Assembly (NCBI GenBank): GCA_013298665.1
Contig: JAAFIK010000027.1
Coordinates: 1 to 57,215, forward strand
Length of the DNA: 57,215 bases
Direction: 5' to 3'
DNA from: Chitinophagales bacterium
GTDB lineage: Bacteria; Bacteroidota; Bacteroidia; Chitinophagales; Chitinophagaceae
Shown here: one piece after another, positions 1 through 8,415 of the stretch
How positions within the stretch are numbered: position 1 is the first letter of the stretch
Layout of the letters: every line of letters begins with the position of its first letter
The notes under the pieces: generated by a model
The model's database searches: none
What the model was told of the DNA's origin: nothing
What the model saw: the letters and a program-made list of their open reading frames with translations, nothing else
Translations under genes and position numbers: made by a program

Positions 1-95
1 CCTGCAGGAATTGGTCAAAACCCTGAGGGAATTAGTCAAATCCCTGCAGGAATTGGTTAAATCCCTGCAGGAATTGGTCAAATCCCTGCAGGAAA
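1..95. repeat. 21-bp tandem repeat array, left end of window
   Basis: Four full units of 21 bp (1-21, 22-42, 43-63, 64-84) and a partial fifth share the core CCTGCAGGAATTGGTCAAAT with a few substitutions. The array probably continues left of the window. Read on the plus strand, each unit encodes the heptad LQELVKS, so the frame stays open into ppc. The later internal start of ppc argues that this is not translated. A different array with the same 21-bp period lies at the right end of the window. Confidence 0.85.
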
Positions 96-111
96 TCGGC
101 CACACCCGGTA

Positions 112-139
112 TTCAGTACTAAGTACCGGGTACTGCGGG
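112..139. repeat. heptanucleotide repeat array 1
   Basis: Four consecutive 7-bp units (TTCAGTA, CTAAGTA, CCGGGTA, CTGCGGG) lie between the 21-bp array and ppc. The same degenerate heptamer, consensus near CTNAGTA, recurs at 2860-2894 and 56642-56666. No function is known to me; it looks like a dispersed short-repeat family of intergenic DNA. Confidence 0.6.
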
Positions 140-211
140 GTGCATGTCATCTTTTTCCCTAACTTCACTGCCCGGTTGCCTGCCCATTGTATCAAGTATA
201 AACGTCGTATC

Positions 212-2785
212 ATGAACCAATTGCCTGAGCAGGGATTAACGCAATTTACCAATTCGGTAGGCCTGAAATTCCAGTTGTACAACAGCCTCTTCACAGCATT
301 GCCTTTTCACCGTATTGAAAAAACGGGGGTACTCCTGTCGCTTTTACTCATGGTTATTGAAGAAGGGTTTAAAAAGGGGCAGCATCCCGTGGACATCATC
401 GATCATTTTTTCAGCCGGCATACCACGATTAACCTGCCTGGTGAAAAATCAGACCTGCTTTTTCGTTTTGTGCAGTATGCCGAGCGGCAGGTCGTGCTTT
501 TTGATGCACTGGAAGATGCTGCTTTTGATGAGATCAACGATAAAACCGGTGCCGGTACCCTCAAACAACTTGCGGCAAACGTACGCGAGGCCGGCGCAGA
601 AGCCGCACTGGCAGAACGGCTGAAACGTTTCTGTATCCAATTGGTGCTTACGGCACATCCTACACAATTTTACCCGGGTTCGGTACTGGGTATCATCCAC
701 GATATGGCCAAAGCCATTGCGGCAGACCAGGTAACAGACATCAATATGTACCTGCAGCAATTGGGTAAGACGCCATTTTTCAACCAAAAAAAACCAACGC
801 CCTATGATGAGGCGGTAAGCCTGATCTGGTACCTGGAAAATGTATTTTATACGGCAGCGGGTAAGATCGTCCAATTTTTAAAAACAAACTTTGAAGCGGT
901 GGTGGATGACCGTAATCCCCCCATCCGTATGGGTTTCTGGCCGGGGGGCGACAGGGACGGTAATCCCTTTGTAACCGCTGCAACCACCCTGCAGGTAGCC
1001 GATGCCCTGCGGGGATCCATCATCAAATGTTATTACCTCGATATCCGCAGGTTGCGCCGCCGCCTTACGTTTAAAGGGGTGGATGTGCTGCTGGCCACGC
1101 TGGAAAAGCAGCTTTATGACAACCTTTTTATTCCGGGGCAGCGTACTGCTATTACCCGCAACCAGTTGCTGGATACCCTGCGCCAAATCCGCGACATCAT
1201 CATTCACGACCACAACGGCCTCTTTGTTCACCGCATCGACCAGTTGCGCAACAGGATACACCTGTTCGGACTGCATTTTGCCACGCTGGATATCCGGCAG
1301 GAGAGCAGCATCCATACAGATGTGCTGGCCACGCTTGCTGAATCGGGTACGGTACTGCCGCCGGATTATGCAACAGCCACCGACACGCAGAAAATTGCAT
1401 GGCTGGCGGGCATTGCGGCACCCGCTGATCCTGCTTTATGTACCGGTATTGCCCGTGAAACAATCGATTCCATTGCGGCCATCAAAACCATCCAGCAACA
1501 GAACGGAGAAGCTGGCTGTCACCGCTACATCATCAGCCAGTGCCGTACCGCCCTCCATGTGATGGAAGTGTATGGCCTCTGTTTACTGTCGGGTTTTACT
1601 GCGGCCTCACTCACCATCGATATTGTTCCGCTTTTTGAAACCATCGACGACCTTCAGTATGCCGCCCGTGTTATGGAAGATTTGTACAACCTGCCCGCTT
1701 ACAAGGCGCACCTGGCGGCAAGACAGTATAAGCAAACGATCATGCTGGGCTTTTCCGATGGCACCAAGGATGGGGGTTACCTGATGGCCAACTGGAGTAT
1801 ATACAAGGCCAAGGAATCCCTCACGGCACTATCCCGGCAGTATGGGATTGACGTGGTGTTTTTTGACGGCCGTGGTGGTCCGCCGGCGAGGGGTGGTGGT
1901 AAAACGCATAAGTTTTATGCTTCTATGGGCAGAAATGTAGCCAATAAGGAAATACAACTGACCGTACAGGGACAAACCGTGAGCAGTAATTTTGGTACCA
2001 TCGATGCCGCCGTATTCAATATGGAACAATTGCTCCACGCAGGTATCAGCAACGATCTTTTTACCAGCAGGGAGATTACCCTTGAGCCGGACGAAGAAGC
2101 GCTGCTGGCCGAGCTGGCGGCCAAAAGCCATGAGGCTTACCTCAGTCTTAAAAACCACCCGGATTTTTTTGATTACCTGCTGCAGGTCAGTCCGCTGAAG
2201 TACTTCAGCCAAACCAATATCGGTAGCCGTCCTGCCAAACGGGGTGGGGGAGCCCTGAGCTTTAAAGACCTGCGGGCAATACCCTATGTAGGCTCCTGGA
2301 GCCAGTTGAAACAAAATGTAACCGGTTATTTTGGTGTGGGGTCGGCACTTGCAGCGATGGATAAAGCGGGTCGCCTGCCGGAGGTAAAAGCGCTTTACCG
2401 CAATTCCCTTTTCTTCAAAACACTCATGGACAATTGTGAGATGGCGATGAAAAAATGTTTCTTCCCGCTCACGGCACACCTGGCCGGTGATGCACGTTTT
2501 GGGGAGATCTGGGGAATGATTTTTTCGGAGTATGAACGCAGTAAACAATATGTACTGGCCTTGTCGGGTAAAACGGCGCTGATGGCCGATTATCCGGTAG
2601 ACCAGCTTTCGATACAGATGCGTGAAAAAATCGTGTTACCACTCCTGACAATCCAGCAATATGCCATCACACAGTTGCGCAGGGGTGAGGAAAACGCCTT
2701 ATCACAGGCCAGCCGGGAAGTGTATGAAAAACTGATCATCCGCTGTTCCTACGGCATCATCAATGCTGGTCGTAACTCGGCATAG
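212..2785 (+). CDS. ppc: phosphoenolpyruvate carboxylase
   Basis: This enzyme carboxylates phosphoenolpyruvate with bicarbonate to oxaloacetate, replenishing the TCA cycle in the cytoplasm. The 857-residue product is close to the usual family length. Family signatures are all present: TAHPTQ with the catalytic histidine near residue 149, GGDRDGNP (245-252), an SDGTKDGGY loop, the glycine-rich DGRGGPPARGG loop (from 552), SRPAKR, and a C-terminal end in INAGRNSA that resembles the usual MRNTG terminus. The frame is open upstream to base 11, but that extension is made of 21-bp repeats and the heptamer array and lacks family similarity. The ATG at 212 is therefore chosen. The gene stands alone on the plus strand, facing the Nudix gene. 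Confidence 0.95.
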   Translation: MNQLPEQGLTQFTNSVGLKFQLYNSLFTALPFHRIEKTGVLLSLLLMVIEEGFKKGQHPVDIIDHFFSRHTTINLPGEKSDLLFRFVQYAERQVVLFDALEDAAFDEINDKTGAGTLKQLAANVREAGAEAALAERLKRFCIQLVLTAHPTQFYPGSVLGIIHDMAKAIAADQVTDINMYLQQLGKTPFFNQKKPTPYDEAVSLIWYLENVFYTAAGKIVQFLKTNFEAVVDDRNPPIRMGFWPGGDRDGNPFVTAATTLQVADALRGSIIKCYYLDIRRLRRRLTFKGVDVLLATLEKQLYDNLFIPGQRTAITRNQLLDTLRQIRDIIIHDHNGLFVHRIDQLRNRIHLFGLHFATLDIRQESSIHTDVLATLAESGTVLPPDYATATDTQKIAWLAGIAAPADPALCTGIARETIDSIAAIKTIQQQNGEAGCHRYIISQCRTALHVMEVYGLCLLSGFTAASLTIDIVPLFETIDDLQYAARVMEDLYNLPAYKAHLAARQYKQTIMLGFSDGTKDGGYLMANWSIYKAKESLTALSRQYGIDVVFFDGRGGPPARGGGKTHKFYASMGRNVANKEIQLTVQGQTVSSNFGTIDAAVFNMEQLLHAGISNDLFTSREITLEPDEEALLAELAAKSHEAYLSLKNHPDFFDYLLQVSPLKYFSQTNIGSRPAKRGGGALSFKDLRAIPYVGSWSQLKQNVTGYFGVGSALAAMDKAGRLPEVKALYRNSLFFKTLMDNCEMAMKKCFFPLTAHLAGDARFGEIWGMIFSEYERSKQYVLALSGKTALMADYPVDQLSIQMREKIVLPLLTIQQYAITQLRRGEENALSQASREVYEKLIIRCSYGIINAGRNSA

Positions 2786-2822
2786 CACAATGCCATTAAG
2801 TGAATGATGGCTTAACGCAATT

Positions 2823-2838
2823 GTGTAACCCCGCGGCA
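2823..2838. repeat. 16-bp sequence shared with the right-end repeat array
   Basis: GTGTAACCCCGCGGCA occurs here downstream of ppc and again, exactly, in the second and third 42-bp spacers of the array at 56.9-57.0 kb. It lies 21 bp before heptamer array 2, so two repeat modules of the same kind sit together at both places. Confidence 0.7.
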
Positions 2839-2859
2839 TAAGATTGAGGACGCGCCCGA

Positions 2860-2894
2860 CTAAGTACTGAGTACTAAGTACCAGGTACCAGGTG
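2860..2894. repeat. heptanucleotide repeat array 2, overlapping the Nudix stop codon
   Basis: Five consecutive 7-bp units are seen (CTAAGTA, CTGAGTA, CTAAGTA, CCAGGTA, CCAGGTG). The third unit begins with CTA at 2874-2876, which is the TAG stop codon of the minus-strand Nudix gene. The last codons of that gene (LVPGT) are also encoded by repeat units. The repeat therefore appears to have invaded or expanded into the gene end. Confidence 0.75.
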
Positions 2895-3347
2895 CCGCTC
2901 CCGCAGTATCGCCGCCACCACTTTATCAATCGGCAGGCTCACCATATCGGGCGAAAACCTGTCGCCATCAATAAAACGGAAACTTTCAATCTGTTGTGTG
3001 GTATTGTAACGCTCCAGTTGTGCGGCATCAAAATCAAAGGGCTGGCTGCGCAGCGGTACGGTTATGGGGGCTAAGGCTTTTGCAAAATAATACACCGCAA
3101 TAATCTGGTGACCGGGATTGAAAGCACTCATCTGGAAGAAGTCGGTCGTGTAAATATGCTCACCAACAGCTACGGGAAGGTTCATTTCTTCCAGGAACTC
3201 CCGCTTCAGGCAATCCCTCGTGCCCTCACCCAATTCAAGTCCGCCGCCGGGAAACTTGGTAAAATGGCTGCCCCGGATATATTCATCACTCACCAGTACC
3301 TGGTTGGCTGCATTTACAAGGATACCATAAACCCTGATGTTGAACAT
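2874..3347 (-). CDS. Nudix hydrolase
   Basis: This 157-residue protein belongs to the Nudix family, which hydrolyses nucleoside diphosphates linked to another moiety. The Nudix box runs from G35 to L57: GX5E (G35-E41), seven residues, then REFLEE (49-54) that supplies the metal-binding glutamates. The box glycine near its end is replaced by asparagine (MNL at 55-57). The substrate cannot be read from the sequence. The start lies 2 bp after the corA stop codon on the same strand, so the two are probably cotranscribed with corA first. The C-terminus and stop codon are formed by heptanucleotide repeats. Confidence 0.9.
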   Translation of the reverse strand: MFNIRVYGILVNAANQVLVSDEYIRGSHFTKFPGGGLELGEGTRDCLKREFLEEMNLPVAVGEHIYTTDFFQMSAFNPGHQIIAVYYFAKALAPITVPLRSQPFDFDAAQLERYNTTQQIESFRFIDGDRFSPDMVSLPIDKVVAAILRERHLVPGT

Positions 3348-3349
3348 GG

Positions 3350-4288
3350 TTATTTTTTTATGCGTTTATAGTAATTGTACACCACCACGCCAAGGATGAT
3401 CAGTGAAAAGATGACCGGCACCCAGAAGGCATAGGGGGTATCTTTGTAGGGGATGGGTACATTCATGCCATAAATGCTGGCAATAAGTACGGGTACGCTG
3501 AGAAAAATGGTGAGCGTGGTGAGTCTTTTCAATACCTCGTTCTGGTTGTTGCTGATGATGCTGGCAAAAGCATCAAGCGTACTGCTGAGGATATTGGTGT
3601 ACGTATTGGCCATTTCAAGTGCCTGCGAGGTTTCTACAATCAGGTCGTCCAGGAAATCTTTTTCATCCTCTACCAGTTGCAGCAGGTTGGTACGCTGGAG
3701 TTTCATCATCAGCAGTTCATTGCTCCGCAGCGCAGTTACAAAATACACGAGGCTTTTCTGGATGCGCATCAGTTGGAGGAGTTCTTCGTTGCGGTTGGCA
3801 ATGTACAGGCGCTGTTCCAGTTGGTTGCGCCGCTGGTTGATTTCTTTGAGGTATTCCTGGAAGTTCATCGTCACTTTCTCAAATATCTTCAGCACCATCA
3901 TATTCTTATGATCGGGGTGCCTGTTCTGAAAACTGGCGAGGAATTTTTTGATGGCTTCATTCTCAAAAGAATTCACCGTTACAATCTGGTGAGGGGTAAG
4001 GATGATACAGATCGGGATGGTGATGTAAAACGCATCGCTTTCATTAAAGGAGTTGTTCTCTGCGGGTGTTTTGATCACAATCAGTTTTACATGATCGTCC
4101 ACTTCATACCGGCTCCGTTCGTCTATGTCAAGCGAATCTTTTAAAAAGTCGAGGGGTATCGAGAGGGTATCGCTCAGGCCGGAAAATTCTTCCTGGCGAA
4201 GCGGAGGTAAGATGTTTACCCATACGCCTTCCTCAGGCTTGTCGATTTCCGTTGTTTTGTGATTGATATTTTTGAAGTACTGAATCAT
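3350..4288 (-). CDS. corA: CorA family divalent cation transporter
   Basis: A 312-residue inner-membrane channel for Mg2+ or a related divalent cation. It has a long, charged, largely helical cytoplasmic N-terminal domain and two C-terminal membrane segments. The first ends in the family-defining GMN motif (274-276), followed by a short loop and a second hydrophobic segment, then a basic tail. The length matches the compact CorA group. The Nudix gene follows almost immediately, suggesting one transcript. A second, unrelated magnesium transporter (mgtE) lies 11 kb away. The choice between Mg2+, Co2+ or Zn2+ as cargo is not decided by the sequence. Confidence 0.92.
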   Translation of the reverse strand: MIQYFKNINHKTTEIDKPEEGVWVNILPPLRQEEFSGLSDTLSIPLDFLKDSLDIDERSRYEVDDHVKLIVIKTPAENNSFNESDAFYITIPICIILTPHQIVTVNSFENEAIKKFLASFQNRHPDHKNMMVLKIFEKVTMNFQEYLKEINQRRNQLEQRLYIANRNEELLQLMRIQKSLVYFVTALRSNELLMMKLQRTNLLQLVEDEKDFLDDLIVETSQALEMANTYTNILSSTLDAFASIISNNQNEVLKRLTTLTIFLSVPVLIASIYGMNVPIPYKDTPYAFWVPVIFSLIILGVVVYNYYKRIKK

Positions 4289-4328
4289 TCTGGTTTATTG
4301 TTGAATAACCGCTTTTAGTCCGGGGTAC

Positions 4329-5111
4329 TTATGCGTCAATGTTTCCGGCAAATACAAATACAGCCGGTCCGGTGAGCCAGATATTGGTAAACGTACGATC
4401 GCCGGTACGTTCAAATTCCACACTCAGGTGGCCGCCGGGGGTTTTTACTTCTACCTGGTTAAACCCGCGGTCGTTGTGCGCGGAAACCAATGCCGCAGCC
4501 GTTACGCCCGTACCACAGCTCAGGGTTTCGTTTTCCACCCCGCGCTCATATGTGCGAACATAAATACTGTCCTGCGCGATGCTTTCCACAAAGTTTACAT
4601 TGATGCCTTCTGCTTTAAAAGCATTACTGTAGCGGATATCCCGGCCCGTGGCCACCACGTCCACATCCATAATATCGTTGGCAAACTTTACAAAATGCGG
4701 CGAACCGGTATCCAGTATCGCGTAAGAACCGTGTTCTTCCACATGGTCTACATCCTTCATTTTAAGGCTTACCAGGTTATGGTCTTTTATTGCTGCCTCA
4801 TGCACCCCATCGGCTGCAAGAAAAGTGTAGCTGTCCTTGTGCAGACCAAGCTGGTGTGCAAACCGCACAATACAGCGGCCGCCATTGCCACACATGCTGC
4901 TGGGGTGACCGTCTGCATTCCGGTACTTCATTTCAAAATCGTACCCTTCACAGGTATTGAGCAGCATCAGTCCATCAGCGCCGATACCAAAGTGCCGGTC
5001 GCAAAGTTTTTTTATTTGTGTGTTTGTCAGGGCATCGTACCGGCCATCCCGGTTATCCAGCAATATAAAATCATTGCCGGTACCCTGATATTTTGCAAAT
5101 TCAATTGTCAT
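4329..5111 (-). CDS. dapF: diaminopimelate epimerase
   Basis: Converts LL- to meso-diaminopimelate in lysine and peptidoglycan biosynthesis, in the cytoplasm. The 260-residue product shows both catalytic cysteines in their expected settings: MCGNGGRC with C74 and LSCGTG with C199. The N-terminal YQGTGNDF motif is also typical. The leader directly before the ATG is A-rich (ACAAAAAAAAGCAT), as is common in Bacteroidota, with no Shine-Dalgarno. It lies 40 bp upstream of corA and 59 bp downstream of the phosphorylase gene on the same strand, so a loose operon is possible. Confidence 0.95.
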   Translation of the reverse strand: MTIEFAKYQGTGNDFILLDNRDGRYDALTNTQIKKLCDRHFGIGADGLMLLNTCEGYDFEMKYRNADGHPSSMCGNGGRCIVRFAHQLGLHKDSYTFLAADGVHEAAIKDHNLVSLKMKDVDHVEEHGSYAILDTGSPHFVKFANDIMDVDVVATGRDIRYSNAFKAEGINVNFVESIAQDSIYVRTYERGVENETLSCGTGVTAAALVSAHNDRGFNQVEVKTPGGHLSVEFERTGDRTFTNIWLTGPAVFVFAGNIDA

Positions 5112-5170
5112 ATGCTTTTTTTTGTAGCTGTACCCTGCCGGGCATAAAGCGTTCTTAACCGCGTTGCAAT

Positions 5171-6052
5171 TTAGAGGATATTGTCTGAAATAATGGCGAG
5201 CGACCGGGTTAATAAACGGTCAACTGCGGCAGCGCCATCTTTGGAAAAGGTTTTGCTGATGCGGTTGGCTACAATAGCGCTGATGGACAGGCATTGGTGC
5301 CCCAGTATGCGGCCGAGGCCATAGATGGCCGATGTTTCCATTTCAAAATTGGTGATGCGGTGGTTGCCAAAGCTGAAACTGGTGAGGCGGTCAATCAGGT
5401 CGGGCTGGCTGAGTCCCATACGGAGTACCCGCCCCTGCGGTCCGTAAAAGCCCGGGCAGGTCACCGTTATGCCATGGTGAAAACCATCCACAAAGTGCTT
5501 CAGTACCGATGCCCCTGCGGTGTTGATATAGGGCAAAGAAAAAGTATGGTGCAACTGTGTCTGGGTAAGAAAAGCCTGTACCATCTGTTTCTCTTCTTCA
5601 TTATTGTCGTGCCGGTAAAAATTGAGCAGGTTGTCAATGCCCAGTCCGAATGTACTCACCACACAACTATCTACCGGTATATCTGCCTGCAGGGCACCGG
5701 ATGTACCAAGGCGGATGATGTTGAGGGTACTGAGTTTTTCTTTGATCTGCCGGGTACCGAAATCGATATTAACCAGGGCGTCCAGTTCATTGAGTACGAT
5801 GTCGATATTGTCCGGCCCGATACCCGTACTCACCACCGAAATCCTTTTGCCACCAATATAACCCGTATGTGTAACAAACTCGCGGTGCTGGTTCTGGTGT
5901 TCGATGCTGTCAAAATACTTACTGACTTCTTTTACACGATCAGGATCACCCACAGTAATGATGGTGGAAGCTATTTCTTCCGGTCTGCAATCAAGGTGAT
6001 AAACAGCGCCGCGGTTATTGATGATGAGTTCAGATTCTGCAATGCCGGCCAT
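5171..6052 (-). CDS. nucleoside phosphorylase (uridine phosphorylase-like)
   Basis: A 293-residue member of the NP-I phosphorylase family, which cleaves nucleosides with phosphate to a free base and (deoxy)ribose-1-phosphate for salvage. Visible signatures are GDPDRV (35-40), STGIGPDN (75-82), RLGTSGA (114-120) with phosphate-binding residues, and NFEMETSAIYGLG (from 235) that contacts the ribose. The spacing is closer to uridine phosphorylases than to trimeric purine enzymes, but substrate choice is inference. The gene is transcribed away from tRNA-Cys. Confidence 0.85.
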   Translation of the reverse strand: MAGIAESELIINNRGAVYHLDCRPEEIASTIITVGDPDRVKEVSKYFDSIEHQNQHREFVTHTGYIGGKRISVVSTGIGPDNIDIVLNELDALVNIDFGTRQIKEKLSTLNIIRLGTSGALQADIPVDSCVVSTFGLGIDNLLNFYRHDNNEEEKQMVQAFLTQTQLHHTFSLPYINTAGASVLKHFVDGFHHGITVTCPGFYGPQGRVLRMGLSQPDLIDRLTSFSFGNHRITNFEMETSAIYGLGRILGHQCLSISAIVANRISKTFSKDGAAAVDRLLTRSLAIISDNIL

Positions 6053-6074
6053 AATTTTTTTGATAAAAATACCC

Positions 6075-6082
6075 TATTTTTG
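6075..6082 (+). promoter_or_regulatory. candidate -7 element for tRNA-Cys
   Basis: TATTTTTG matches the Bacteroidota -7 consensus TAnnTTTG exactly and lies 51 bp before the tRNA. A TTTG at 6059-6062 is only 12 bp upstream, closer than the usual 17-23 bp, so the -33 element is doubtful. Confidence 0.35.
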
Positions 6083-6133
6083 CAACCTGTAATAAAAGTC
6101 TATACCGTTTTACCGGAATATGCTGAAAAAACT

Positions 6134-6204
6134 GGTTCTGTGGCCGAGTGGTTAGGCAGAGCTCTGCAAAAGCTCGTACAGCGGTTCGAATCCGCTCGGA
6201 ACCT
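6134..6204 (+). tRNA. tRNA-Cys (anticodon GCA)
   Basis: A complete 71-nt cloverleaf can be folded. The acceptor stem GGTTCTG pairs with CGGAACC with one G-U pair. The anticodon stem GAGCT/AGCTC carries the loop CTGCAAA with anticodon GCA, and the T arm is AGCGG-TTCGAAT-CCGCT. The discriminator base is U, as expected for cysteine tRNAs. No CCA is encoded. A terminator follows 7 bp later. Confidence 0.95.
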
Positions 6205-6210
6205 CAAGGA

Positions 6211-6238
6211 TCCCTCCCCAAATGGGAGGGATTTTTTT
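6211..6238 (+). terminator. rho-independent terminator of tRNA-Cys
   Basis: An 8-bp stem TCCCTCCC/GGGAGGGA with a 5-nt loop is followed directly by seven T residues. It ends 2 bp before the start codon of the next gene. Confidence 0.9.
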
Positions 6239-6240
6239 GT

Positions 6241-6669
6241 ATGACATTTCCCAGACTCCTGCATCTCCTGGGGCTATTGGCCTGTATCGTAATGATTGTG
6301 GCCTGTTTTATGCCCTGGGTATATTATGCCAATGACCGCTTTATTCCCACCGAGGCCGAGCGTACATTTACAGGCTTCTATACCTATAAAAATTTTTACG
6401 GCAAACCCGGTAAATTCCTTGTGGCCTTTGCTGCATTTTCGTGTATACTGAAACTGCTGCCAAAGGTCTGGGCCAAGCGGGTTGACCTTTTTTTATCTGC
6501 CGTAATCCTGGCTTATGCCCTGCGTTGTTTCTTTGAGTTTACCGGCAATTACAATGGCATTACGCCCACTGTACGTCCTGCTATGTATATGGTATTGTTT
6601 TCCGCACTGGTGATGCAGGCCGCCGCCATTTTCCCCGATCTGCGGATAAAAGTAAAGCAGCAGGCATAG
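6241..6669 (+). CDS. small integral membrane protein of unknown function
   Basis: A 142-residue protein I cannot assign to a family. It has about four hydrophobic segments: an N-terminal one (roughly 5-25), one near 60-75, one near 82-97 and one near 118-135. A short soluble stretch follows the first, and the tail is basic. The ATG at 6241 abuts the T-tract of the tRNA terminator, so there is no room for a separate leader after it. Either it is expressed by read-through from the tRNA promoter, or translation begins later, for example at the ATG near 6292. The frame is also open upstream through the tRNA, but that part is clearly not coding. Confidence 0.6.
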   Translation: MTFPRLLHLLGLLACIVMIVACFMPWVYYANDRFIPTEAERTFTGFYTYKNFYGKPGKFLVAFAAFSCILKLLPKVWAKRVDLFLSAVILAYALRCFFEFTGNYNGITPTVRPAMYMVLFSALVMQAAAIFPDLRIKVKQQA

Positions 6670-6778
6670 CGGTTTTCGCATGATGCCGATCCTGCACCTC
6701 CTGTGCTTGTACAACATAATTATCCCCCGTAGCAGCAACACCGGCTGTTACGGGGGATAGTTGATATGGGGCGGTTAC

Positions 6779-8347
6779 CTATTGTTGTGGTTTATCTATT
6801 GCCCTTACCACCGGTTGGTACCTGGGGTCCGGATTTTTGGCCGGCGGTGTATCAAACCTTACCGACCGACCATCCCACCAAAGCGGTTGGGGACTATCGG
6901 TTTTATTATTGTCGTTAAACATAACCCCATTCATTTTCCGGTCAAAATCATTGGTGAGCAATTCAGGTGCATGGCTGAGTTGTTCAAAGCCCTTGCGTTT
7001 GGCAATGGCGATCCAGGCAATATCCACGGAAGCCTTACCATTGTTGTTTTCCTTTACCCAAAAGCCACGGGCATCCTGTGCAGCAATATAGACCCCCATG
7101 GAGCTGCCGAGTGGCGATACCGTAATGGTGATAGCATCGGTTTGCATACCCGCCATGCGGCTGAAGTCTTTGCTGAAGGCAATGTATTGCTGACCGTCTT
7201 GTAAAGTAGCCCTGCCGTGGGCGTAGATTTCCGGCTGTGGCGCGGTTACGGCATAGGCAGGTGTGCGGCTGCCATCTGCATTGGGAATCAGTTCGGCAAT
7301 GGGTTCGTTGGTATAGGTTTTACCGTCTACATAGAGACTATAGCGATCGCCTTTGATATAGGTTCCATATACAAGGCCACGCATCCAGCCACCCATAACG
7401 CCACCATAAATGCCCAGGCCGATATGGGTATTGGGTTCATCGGGTGCTGCCGTAGTGCGTCCCCCGGCAACACCGGACTGGTATGCACCACCAAATCCAT
7501 ATACGCTGTAATCAACGAGATTGGCAGCAAAATAGCCTAATGCGGCCAATGCAATACCAAAATCGTCGCCTATAATACCACCGCAGCGGGTATCGGTACT
7601 GCCCATACTGCCATGGACACCAAAGGTATATTGACCACTTGTTAAGCTGGTATTGCCGATCACCCCAACCCTTGGGCCGGTGGCAAGCTGGGTACGAAAT
7701 CCTGTACCGGGTATGGTGGATTGGTTGTTACCCCTTACGCCTGCAGTGTTGAATGTACCCGCTGTGGTAGAAGCATAGTCGCCCTGAACCGCAGCAAAAT
7801 TGGTATTGCCCCCCTGGATGGTGCCATATACACCGGATCCGTTAAAGCTGGAAAAGCCATTGACGGCAAACGGGTAAGTGCTGTTGCTGACTACGCCCAT
7901 GAGGTCGCCGGCAATAACGGTATTGGTTGTTCCGATAAAAAACTCGCCCAGGTTGCTGAGACGCCCCCTGGTAATACCATTGGTGATGAGGTCGATATTG
8001 TTGTTGGACAGGCTGCCAAAGTTGCCGGTTGCATTGAGCGTATTGCCGCCAATGGCCCAGGTATTGAGCGGGCTGCCGATAACTGTCCAGGTGGGTAAAG
8101 CAGGTGATCCGGTATTGAAATAATACCCAAACTGTCCATCGGTTTGATAGACGAGGAGGGCATTGGCAGGGTTGCTGATGGCCAGTCGCTGGGCCTGCGT
8201 CATACGGGGAATGAGTAACCCGCGGGTGGAACTGGTAATGTCGAGCTGGGCAGAGTTGTCGGGGCTGGGGTTGTTGATTCCCACGCTTTGTGCCTGTCCG
8301 TGCAGGGAAAGCAGGATTGCTGCCGTGAATAATATTGATTTGGTCAT
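6779..8347 (-). CDS. secreted surface protein, LDITS...GLLIPRM module
   Basis: A 522-residue protein with an N-terminal signal peptide (MTKSILFTAAILLSLHGQAQ). A module follows that is common at the N-terminus of Bacteroidota surface and tail-fibre-like proteins: QLDITSSTRGLLIPRMTQAQR, then a stretch ending in a YYFNTG...W motif. The middle is rich in Gly, Asn and Ser and is repeat-like. The C-terminal third (from about residue 380) looks like a globular fibre-tip domain with ITVSPLGSSMGVYIAAQD and WIAIAKRKG. The start at 8347 is chosen because it begins the signal peptide; the frame stays open to 8413. A paralogue of the N-terminal module lies at 17.5-18.9 kb. No T9SS domain is evident, so the export route is unknown. 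Confidence 0.7.
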   Translation of the reverse strand: MTKSILFTAAILLSLHGQAQSVGINNPSPDNSAQLDITSSTRGLLIPRMTQAQRLAISNPANALLVYQTDGQFGYYFNTGSPALPTWTVIGSPLNTWAIGGNTLNATGNFGSLSNNNIDLITNGITRGRLSNLGEFFIGTTNTVIAGDLMGVVSNSTYPFAVNGFSSFNGSGVYGTIQGGNTNFAAVQGDYASTTAGTFNTAGVRGNNQSTIPGTGFRTQLATGPRVGVIGNTSLTSGQYTFGVHGSMGSTDTRCGGIIGDDFGIALAALGYFAANLVDYSVYGFGGAYQSGVAGGRTTAAPDEPNTHIGLGIYGGVMGGWMRGLVYGTYIKGDRYSLYVDGKTYTNEPIAELIPNADGSRTPAYAVTAPQPEIYAHGRATLQDGQQYIAFSKDFSRMAGMQTDAITITVSPLGSSMGVYIAAQDARGFWVKENNNGKASVDIAWIAIAKRKGFEQLSHAPELLTNDFDRKMNGVMFNDNNKTDSPQPLWWDGRSVRFDTPPAKNPDPRYQPVVRAIDKPQQ

Positions 8348-8415
8348 ATTTTTTTTATAAAAATACGTAAAGCGGTGGAAATAGAAAACGTGGTGACGGA
8401 TGTGACCGGTCAATG

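Noticed and set aside
11..211. 67-codon N-terminal extension of ppc
   Set aside because: It is made of the 21-bp repeats and the heptamer array and has no similarity to the enzyme; the ATG at 212 gives the normal length.
1829..2548. 239-codon minus-strand frame inside ppc
   Set aside because: It is antisense to a strongly supported gene and has no recognisable motif.
4428..5147. 239-codon plus-strand frame opposite dapF
   Set aside because: It is a shadow of dapF; composition and motifs support only the minus strand.
5294..6244. 316-codon plus-strand frame opposite the phosphorylase and across tRNA-Cys
   Set aside because: It runs antisense to a motif-supported gene and through a tRNA.
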